Source of the DNA: Clitopilus passeckerianus
Taxonomy: Eukaryota; Basidiomycota; Agaricomycetes; Agaricales; Entolomataceae
Assembly: GCA_944990035.1 (NCBI GenBank)
Contig: CALYLX010000126.1
Span: 2,790,001-2,854,000, forward strand
Reading direction: 5' to 3'
DNA length: 64,000 nt
This document shows positions 55,544-64,000 of this stretch, piece by piece. The notes beneath the pieces were generated by a model. The model was given only the letters and a program-made list of their open reading frames with translations, did not search any database and had not been told where the DNA came from. Position numbers and translations under genes: made by a program. The first letter of the stretch is position 1, and each line of letters begins with the position of its first letter.

Positions 55544-58453
55544 ATGCACGCAATGCCATCGGGGCCCGTCACTACTTTCGACGAAAGCCCGCCTGCTGGA
55601 CAGACATTTGCGCATCAGAGCAAGCTGCCGAAGCTGCCGGTTCCGCCGTTGGAAGATACCTGTCGTCGCTATATCGGTGCTCTGAGAGCGTTGCAAACGG
55701 ATGAGGATCATGAACAGACGAAGAAGGCCGTGAAGCAGTTCTTGGAGGACCCCCAACAAGGGCAGAAATGGCAGAAGGTTTTGCAGGAGTATGCTTCTAC
55801 TAAGGATAGGTGAGCAAGCTTTACCAAAGTATTCGCGCCTCGTCTGACTGAAAACCCTAGTTACATAGAGGAGTTCTGGTGAGGACTACTATCTTCCGCC
55901 TCCTTTCCATATCTCACAGCAACTCAGGTATGAATCGTACCTATCGCACTCAGACCCTGTCGTCCTCGCTCTCAATCCTTTCTTCGTGCTCGAGTGAGTT
56001 CCTTCAATACTTTATCATCTTCAACATGCTAAAACCTCCGCCAGGAATGATCCAACACCGGATCGTGGAACCCAGATACCACGAGCAGCTGCTTTGATAG
56101 TCTCCTCGCTCGGATTTGTGCACGATCTACGTGCAGGTCTCCTCCAACCAGACTCTGTCCGCGGAACACCCTTGGATATGGACCAATACCAACGCCTCTT
56201 CGGCACAGCTAGGATACCCACAGACGTACGTTCTTTATGTCAGTGGGGAATCGACCTGGCTCAATCTGACGTCACATTCTTCCCTTCACAGAAAGGATGC
56301 CGAATGAAAGTCCGGCCTGATTCGAACCACATCGTCGTTCTTCGTCGTGGACAGTTCTGTGAGTTTATCTCTCTTTCCTATCTAAGCGATGGTTCGGCCG
56401 CTGACGTCATCTTTTTGACTTCTTTCTCCTTGAACCGAACCTCCACGAACAGACTGGTTCGATGTGCTTGACTTCAGCAATCGTCCTCTCCTTACGGAAC
56501 GCGAAGTTCTGAGGAATTTGCAAGCTATCGTTACGGATGCCGACAAGACTCCCAGGTCAAGCGTGGCTCGTGGCGCTGTTGGTGTGCTGTCCACGGAGAA
56601 CAGGAAAACGTGGTCGTCGTTGAGGGCTCAGTTGTCCAAGGACAAGCATAACCAGTCACTGCTTTCTATCGTCGACGATGCGCTATTCATTGTTTGTCTG
56701 GATGATACCGAGCCCAAGGATCTTGGCGAGCTGTGCAGCAACTTCCTGTGCGGCACTTACAAGCTCGAGGGAGGAGAGCAAGTTGGCACTTGTACCAATC
56801 GTTGGTACGATAAGGTCGGTTTTGCATCGTTTTTTTCTGAAGATGTTATGCTGACATATGCGTTCCTTGTAGCTACAAATCATTGTATGCGCGGATGGTG
56901 CTGCAGGAATCAACTTCGAACACACTGGCGTCGATGGCCATACCGTCCTGAGGTTCGTCGTCTCCTTTCCTCCTTAAATTCTCAACTGATGTTATTCCTC
57001 CAGGTTCGCAGCAGATGTGTTCACCGAAGGTCTCATGCTTCTCGCCCGCTCCATTAACCCCTCTGCCCCAACCCTCTTCCACGCCCCTCTCTCCCCCTAC
57101 GCACGCTCCTTCAAAAACCCTCGCACCGGTCTGCTCTCCTCGCCCAACCCGAACAAATCCCCCACCTTCGACCGCATCGACACCTCGCCCAAGAAACTCG
57201 AGTGGAAGATGACACCCGAACTACGAATCGGTGTCAGGTTCGCAGAGACCAGGCTCAGTGCGCTGATTTGCCAGAATGAGTGCCAGGCGTTGGAGTTTGA
57301 AGGGTATGGGAAGGGGTTCATTACGAGTCATGGGTTCAGTCCGGATGCGTTTGTGCAGATGGCGTTCCAGGCTGCTTATTTTGGGTTGTATGGTAAGGAC
57401 TTCTGCTATATGAGTAGTGGTGAATGGGCGCTGATGGTGGAGACAGGTCGTTTCGAGTGTGTTTATGAACCTGCAATGACCAAGGCGTACTTACATGGAA
57501 GGACTGAGGCTATCAGGTCTGTTCAACCAGAGAGTGCTGAATTCGTCAAGGTCAGCATACATTCTACCTTCGCCCGGTAAATGTCACTAACGATCTCTTA
57601 GATCCTCTACTCCGAAGCATCCGCCACCCAAAAAGTCCAAGCCCTCCGCAAAGCCTGCGAGAGACACGTCAAGCTCACCAAAGAATGCAGCCAAGGTCTC
57701 GGTCAAGATCGGCACCTCTACGCCATGTACTGCCTCATCCAGCGTCAAATTGCTGCCGCTAACAGTTCAGGTGGAATGCAAGAACCCGTTGATATGCCAT
57801 CCATCTTCAAGGACCATGGCTGGGAGACCATAGGCACCTCGATTATCTCTACCTCGAATTGTGGAAATCCGGCTTTGAGGTTGTTTGGATTTGGACCCGT
57901 TGCGGCTGATGGGTATGGGATTGGGTATATTATTAAGGAGGATCGGTTGAGCTTGTAAGTCTGCTTTGCTTGATTTGCGCACGTTATTGAGCCAGAAGCT
58001 AATGTAACCTGTGATGTAGCTGCGCCTCCTCGAAGCATCTTCAAACCAGTCGCCTTCTTGATACCCTCCGAAGTTATCTACTGGACATACAAAGGCTCCT
58101 GGTACAACTCTATAAAGCTGCCAATGACCGGCCTGCACCATTTATTGATCACACCGGTGTTCTGCGAGACGGAAAGACTGGAAGGCCCATCAATGGATAC
58201 ATGTCTGATGAAGAAGAGGAAGAAGATGCTTATGCTATGCGTAAGTTTTACTCTCCCTGCGTTGGATTGGTCACTGACTGTCAATTCCGTAGCTGGGTAT
58301 TCCTTCTTTGACAGTGGCGATGTCAACCTGCTTGGGCAGAGGGGCAGGACCAAGTATTCCGACATTGGTGAGCTCTTTTCTCGTCTATCTTAGTGACAGA
58401 AGCTGACCTCCGTGTTCTACGCAGGCAAAGTGATTCCCTTGGCCGAATATTAA
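55544..58453 (+). CDS. Choline/carnitine acyltransferase family, carnitine O-acetyltransferase-like
   Basis: Moves acetyl or acyl groups between CoA and carnitine to carry them between peroxisome, cytosol and mitochondria. The N-terminus SKLPKLPVPPLEDTCRRYIG is the family's opening PxPPLxxT motif. DPVVLALNPFFVLE, MDQYQRLFGTARIPT and the substrate region PDSNHIVVLRRGQFYWFDVL follow. The catalytic His lies in INFEHTGVDGHTVLRFA. C-terminal landmarks are RTEAIRSVQPES (carnitine-binding RTE..R pattern) and STSNCGNPALRLFGFGPVAADGYGIGY. It ends PLAEY, so no PTS1 peroxisomal signal. About 11 short introns, each keeping frame where checked. Whether it prefers acetyl or longer chains is not decided by the motifs. 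Confidence 0.9.
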
Positions 58454-59083
58454 TTGAATGTGAATTGGCTCAAGTCGTCCGTCATTTCAACCACTAGATG
58501 TTTGTGTTTCAAAAACCCGTGTCGGATCTGACATATGAATGTAATTTTATCATCTACTGTACCTATGTATGCTTTACATCTTGTTGTTCTTCCATCCGCT
58601 GACAATGGAATCAAACATCCTTCGAGGCCGGAGAGCGTTGAAAATTTGAATGAATTCAAAGAAGAGCCTAGAGTGTCAGGTTTCGGAAAGAGCATTGACC
58701 GGAAACGGCAGCCGGTCCGAAATTAAGAGGGCTATTGACATGTTTGCCTTTTACGCCTTTCAAAGCCTCAATTCCACGTTTCATTCTGACATCGGTGGCT
58801 CACAACACGTCCTGCACAATCGAGATGTCTTCGGTGCTCCTCTGTGATAGGCTGGTACGCGTCTGCGGTCGTACCTCACCGACTGTGAATCCCAAGACCC
58901 TCGAGACTCAATTGTGGCGATGGTAGGGATCTGCTCCTGCTTTCATTGCGGCCTCCGTACACCGATGGGCTCGGTAAGATGGTCGGGAGGACTCGAGCTA
59001 TATAAGCTCTTACTTGGGGCTTAGTTGAAGCATCACATTCGCCTCTTCGGTCTCCTCGTTCAAGTCCTAGTCACAGCGTAGCC
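58454..59083. other. Intergenic
   Basis: 630 bp; TATA-like ctatataagc at 58997-59006, about 78 bp before the small secreted protein. Confidence 0.5.
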
Positions 59084-59828
59084 ATGTTCTCTACTCTTGC
59101 TCAAGCTGCTATCTTGGCTGTCGCAGCTGTCTTGCCTGCAGCGCAAGCTGCACCCACTGAGGATTGCACCTATGTTCACTCGGGATTCCTCGCTGCTGGT
59201 CCTGGTACGAAAGCCTTTGTGTCCCCTGAAATAGATCTCTAACATAATTGCAGACCCAGCTTACGGCTTCACATTGAACTCGAATGGCCAGCTTGCGTAC
59301 ACTGGAACTGGGACTGTGGACGCACTCTCGGTCGAATACCAGGTACGTCGCCCTGCTCCACAACTGATAACTATCTATTACTTACACGCGTGTCCCTCCC
59401 ATCCGTAGGCTTGCGCTAGCTTGGCACCAAGCAACCCTGATAACACGGATGTTCCAGGACGATTCTACGTTGCTTCTCAGAACAAGTGTATCAAGATCAC
59501 GAACCAAGCGGATGCGGAAGGCCCCTACTTTGCTAAACTCGCAAACTGTGACACCACTCCTCCGTTCCGCTTCGACTTGAGGAAGACTGAGGTTGGCGGT
59601 GACTTTTTCTTCGTGAGTGGCTTGCTTTGCTTTCGAAAACAGGCATCTAACGCGAATTGCTTCTACTATTAGCTTGGAAAGACCGACGAGGAAGGCACCG
59701 ACCCTCAAGGCGGTTGCGGCCTCCTTGGCTACAGAGCCAATGGAAATGGTATCCCTATCACCCAAGGACCCAACCACAGGGTTGCTATCGTTTGCGACGG
59801 CAAGCCTTTCCAGGTCGTCCGGCCTTAA
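59084..59828 (+). CDS. Small secreted protein of unknown function
   Basis: Exons 59084-59204, 59254-59342, 59409-59612, 59673-59828 keep frame (189 aa). A strong signal peptide (MFSTLAQAAILAVAAVLPAA, cleaved near AQA) precedes a compact domain with five or six Cys, starting EDCTYVHSGFLAAGPDPAYG and including QNKCIKITNQ, KLANCDTTPPFRFDL and GCGLLGYRANGNG. The repeated short strands suggest a beta-rich, possibly lectin- or trefoil-like fold, but no family motif is recognised. Size and secretion fit an effector-like or wall-associated protein. Confidence 0.85.
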
Positions 59829-59992
59829 TTTACTTTTGAGGACACTTATACTGTACTACGGGACACATACTGTTATGGACTATCTTATGCACAAAATTTG
59901 ATACATCGATTTCATTGTATGTGTTGGAAGGCAAATAAATTAATGCATTAAGAGGAGCCAAAGTCTATAAGGAATATAATGCTTTAGAGTAC

Positions 59993-62182
59993 TTATTGTG
60001 CGATGTAAGCCCCGATACTCTGCCAATAGCTGTAACAAAAGATGGTCAGATTATGTGTTGTGAGCAGAGAGAATGATGACTTACTCGCAACGCTCGAACA
60101 ACGCAGAATCGGTGGGCTTGGTATGGATGACAGGCTCGCCCGCCTCAGTTTTGTTGAACAACATCTCAGTCTGGTTATTCAAACTCCATATGGGCCAGTC
60201 AGGCCTGATATTGGTTTCGTCGTATTTGACGTTGGGGTCGCCGGACATGACGGTGGAAAAGAAGGATTGGGCGAACGCCTTGCGGAAGTCGGTGTTGTTG
60301 TACATGGGAGGAGCGCCAGGGGTGCTGCGAGATCATGGTAAGTAAATGAAAGGTTCGAGAGAGTTGTAGACATACAAGGGAAGGTATGAGGGGTAGAAAT
60401 AGTAGGCGACATCTTGTTCATGTTGAGCAGGGACTAGGCCAAACTCGCCTTTCCAAGCACGGCCCTCGAAAGCTTTCAACAAATAATAGGTGGCGCAGAT
60501 GAAGTTGGCTGGAATAAGCTTGGTCAGGCTACATCGCGTGGTGGCAATGATGGAGGACATACATTCGCCATTCGCAGTGACGGCCTTGTCTGCAGGTGTA
60601 CCACCACCAAGTGTCTTGTAGAGTCCGTTGTACATACTAACTATCTTGTTGATGACGTTCTTCGGCGCGACGGGGAAGAGTTGTGTCATGTAGTAGCGGA
60701 AGTCGGTGATAGCCTCCTGGTGAACGAATGAAAGCCCTTCCCTGGTATTGGTGACGGCGAGGAGGTATTCCTGAAAATTTTCATTAGCAACGTCCATCAG
60801 TTCCTTCGTTATGCGGTACGCACCCCATTGACAGTTCCTTTGGCTAGAGTTCTGAGCGGGCGCTCGACGATGAAGGAGCCATCGACGACGGGGAGGAATG
60901 CATAAATGCCGTACAAAGCTGCGGTGCTGACATTGGAGTTGACGGTCTGTAGCAGGTCTGAAGGCGCAGCACGGAGACATCCCATCTGGTCTCGGGAGGA
61001 AAGGCAGCCAGATAGGTTCACGACTTGGCTGAAGATGGTCTGGGAATAGTTGGTGAGCTCAACAGGACCTACAAACCTATTGGAGAATGCTTACCTCCGG
61101 GATACGGTGGTTGTAGTGGAATTGCGAGGTGTGGAAGGTTGAGCTTGTCATGGCCGCTTTGAAGAGCGGTGGCTCAGTTTGGCCACCATGAGCGACAATG
61201 TGTTCCAGCACTGAGCCAGCTCCCGAAGATTCGCCCCAAATAGTCACTTGGTCCTTGTCACCTCCAAACTTGTCAATCTGCAGAGAATGATCAGGATCCA
61301 TGTATTGATGAACTTAGTAAATTGCTTACGTTCTGCTGCACCCATTTGAGCGCAAACTCCTGGTCCACTAAAAGCATAGTTGTTAGGAGGGCGTCATAGT
61401 ACGAGAAGGCTTGGCAAGACACTTACAGAGTCCAGCATTGAGGTCACCATCGGCTTTGACAGCGGCACCAGCAAGGTAGCCTGAAGGACATATCAGCTGA
61501 CGGACAAGGGAGGTTGCTACAAGAACCTTACCGAAAACTCCCAGGCGATACTGGAAGACGACCGAAATTATGTTGTGGTCGGAACCGACGACGAAATCGT
61601 CCGCATGGAAGATCTGGTTCCATCCCTGGCTGTATCCACCTCCATGAATGAAGACGACAACAGGCAAACGTTTCTGAGGCTGCAAGTCGTTGGGTACGTA
61701 GACGCTGATCAGCAGTTAGATATTTGTTGGCATGCGGCGAGAATAAGCCACTCACTTGAGGAAGAGGCAGTCTTCGGTGACATCAGGGAAACGAGGGAAA
61801 TCAACGTCACTTCTGCGAACCTTGGTGGCAAATTCGTTGACATCTTGAGCACCACCAAGCGCTTGGGGACATGTAGGAGGTTGCTCGGTTGCATTGAAAA
61901 GTTCCCCTGTAGCCACTGGTGGTTGAGGGGCTCTCCACCGTAAGTCACCTTGAAAGCCTAGTTAGCCATTGTTCCGAACGAGATAATAGACCAGTGCTTA
62001 CCAGTTGGAGGTGCAGCATACCGAATACCCAGGAATGTCGTGACATTGCTCGTCTCGTTGAAGAAACCTTGGAACTTGGAGTACCCTAAGTCAACCACTG
62101 GTGGCGTGAGCGACACGTTCTGTGCGCCCACAGAGCAGATGGCCAAACAAAGGGAAAGAGCTTGAAGAGCGAATCCCTTCAT
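59993..62182 (-). CDS. Secreted type-B carboxylesterase/lipase
   Basis: Alpha/beta-hydrolase. Signal peptide MKGFALQALSLCLAICSVGA. The oxyanion-hole region VVFIHGGGYSQG and the nucleophile elbow WGESSGAGSV (catalytic Ser) are present, as are the acid residue region VTNTREGLSFVHQ and the catalytic His in PAQHEQDVAYYF. EDCLFLNVYVP is the typical type-B signature. It ends ERCDYWQSIGAYIAQ with a stop at 59993-59995. About ten introns. The family includes Candida-type lipases, feruloyl and sterol esterases; the substrate is not evident. The gene converges on the small secreted protein. Confidence 0.9.
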
Positions 62183-64000
62183 GTTTGCAAAACAGGCAAG
62201 TGCAAGTGAGATTCAGAGGTTGTCTTCATAGTCCTTAAGTATGCACAGAATTATTTCCGGTATGATATTTCTCCGTTTCATTGTGGTATCGAGTGCGGTC
62301 GGGTTTCCCAAGTCTGTGCAGCTTGCAAGGCGTCGTAACAGGAACAGAGCCTATGGCGGACCGTTGCGCTTGTCGGGATCACTGTGTGGCTCTCTTTGGC
62401 TGCAATTTCCCGTGACGTGCCTTTCCCCATTCTCTCTGTTTCGCCATCACCGACCAATTCGACGACATTCCAAAGCAGTTTCATTGAGGGTGAAAACTAA
62501 TAAGGCCACCCCTCGGGAGCGGGGAAGTTACGGTAGAATAATTTTGCTTCGGAAGGGCTGACACTGAGCACTGCATCTAATTCCAAGTGCACAACTTGGA
62601 GAATCTAATGACTTTAATCTCGTTGATTGCTGATTGATTGGGCCAACCTCTGGCTAGAACGAGCCTTGCATAAAGGGACTTGGACTATAAGGTAACCTAC
62701 TTCCGTTTGAGGTGGTTTTTCTTGGCACGGCTGAGGGTATATCTCCTGGTGTTTTCGGCCCATTGGGCTTAAGCAATGAGAGTCTGGTCCAGACTTCGCC
62801 TACCCAGCCATATCGTGGGTCGACAATACGCACCCCTGTTCGAGCGAAGCGTGCGAGGTCACGGAGATTCAATGCACTCAGACCATCCTCTGCCCGCTCT
62901 GGGTGCGCAGCGCTCACGGTCTTCAGACGGTTAAGGTGTTTTCGCAGAGACAAGGATATTTGGAACGAAGTGTGCCTTTCGGCTGATCGGGCATCTTCCT
63001 GATTGCGATCCCCGACCTTAGAAGGTGTCTGATTCCCGTACCATCTCGCACTGGTGAGAGGTAGCCATGATATTCATCCCATCATATTTTTTGCATCACC
63101 AAGTCCGTCTTAATTATGAGGGTCGTGAGTCGGCCAGTTGTCCGAGCTCAGATTTACAAGAAAGAAAGAACAATGCTAGAGCCTGCCTTCCCTTGCCAAA
63201 GAAGGATAGCAAACTAGAGAGCGTGTTTCAATAACAGACGAATGCGGCTCAGAGACCCCAATACGTAGGGAAATGTTGCAATTTTCAGGCCGCTCAGGTT
63301 GGTCAACCCCCTGACGAGATGCTCGTAGTCGGGGGCAGGCTCGGAATTCCACTTTGCAAAACTGGCCCATCACTTGAGCGAGACGGCCGTAGGGGGAGCC
63401 AAGAGTGACGTGACGAGGCGCTCTAGGTCGATGAGTGTAGGAAATATTGGACTGTTCCTCTGGAATTCTGAGAGGGCCACAAGATCACGCTCTTGCAAAG
63501 GCCGGATCTCGCGTTCACAGTTTCAGGGTCCATATTAGGGGGGTCATGGACTGGATACAGAATGATAATGAGACTCCGCCTCAACTACAGCCAGAACTTT
63601 GCGGAAGAGGGTGTGGGTGTAATCAAACGAGGTCGGTAACGGCGATCAAACCGGCGGGGACCCACCTCTAAGCATAATTGGCAGATCTGCACCCGTTAAT
63701 TATGTCGGTCCGGTAGATAGGACGCGTCAAAGGAGAGAACTGTGTTCCCACTCCGTTTCGCTCAGTCGTGGACGTGGTTGGCACGCGACGAAGACCAATA
63801 AGATGAATCGAGCTGTGGTTCCGCCGTGAAATAGCCCTCAAACCAAGTTTAGACTCCGCCATCAGAGCCAACTCGAATCGCTCTTTCCTCTACCACGACC
63901 AGCGCTGGTACCATGCAAGGCTCAGGTCGAACCAAAGCTTGCATTAGCTTGGGCCCCTGAAATCAGGACAATACATTCAATGCTTGTGGTGCTCTCAAAT
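62183..64000. other. No supportable gene
   Basis: 1.8 kb. Overlapping open frames on both strands at 62654-63002 share no recognisable family features. A piece of a gene beginning beyond the window is possible. No tRNA, rRNA or repeat seen. Confidence 0.4.

Noticed and set aside
62654..63002. Overlapping open frames on both strands
   Set aside because: Neither shows domain motifs, a start context or splice partners inside the window; too weak to call a gene.

Overview
This window comes from a filamentous basidiomycete, most likely a wood- or litter-decaying agaricomycete. The evidence is the many short introns (about 50 nt, phase-consistent), genes with up to 21 exons, a family AA14 lytic polysaccharide monooxygenase, DUF6593 and DUF7702 proteins and BTB proteins of the agaricomycete type, and eukaryotic nuclear tRNA genes (one with a tRNA intron). 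Gene models below were built by joining reading frames across GT-AG introns, plus two GC-AG introns. Exon edges marked as checked keep the reading frame throughout.

Layout. 0-13 kb holds metabolic and membrane genes: an SLC41/MgtE-type Mg2+ transporter (5' end cut by the window), a PL14-type polysaccharide lyase, a secreted Ser/Thr-rich single-pass membrane protein, a sterol glucosyltransferase-like enzyme, PRPP synthetase, and glutamate 5-kinase. 13-26 kb holds an intron-bearing tRNA-Tyr, a secreted Ser-rich stalk fused to a RidA domain, a lone DUF6593 gene, an MFS transporter, a Rap1-like telomere protein, autophagy factor ATG101 and tRNA-Arg. 26-36 kb holds a broken and an intact BTB gene in head-to-head orientation, a DUF7702 seven-helix membrane protein pair, and an AA14 LPMO.

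36-52 kb is an accessory, transposon-rich block. It contains a frameshifted Tc1/mariner-type transposase, a 2.76-kb internally deleted hAT element with perfect 15-bp TIRs and 8-bp target duplication, a decayed casein-kinase-1-like gene, an NmrA-like reductase, and a seven-copy array of DUF6593 genes. All seven copies share the same intron phases and a middle exon of exactly 67 nt. Three copies are damaged in three different ways (nonsense codon, 1-nt frameshift, 207-bp solo LTR insertion with 5-bp target duplication) and four look intact. Several copies also share upstream promoter sequence, so the array grew by duplication of promoter plus gene.

52-64 kb returns to ordinary genes: a two-WSC-domain secreted protein, a carnitine acyltransferase, a small secreted protein and a secreted type-B carboxylesterase, followed by about 1.8 kb in which no gene could be supported. 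The most unusual items are the secretory RidA fusion (with the usual active-site Arg apparently replaced by Met), the DUF6593 birth-and-death array, and a Rap1-like protein that starts directly at its Myb domain without a BRCT domain.
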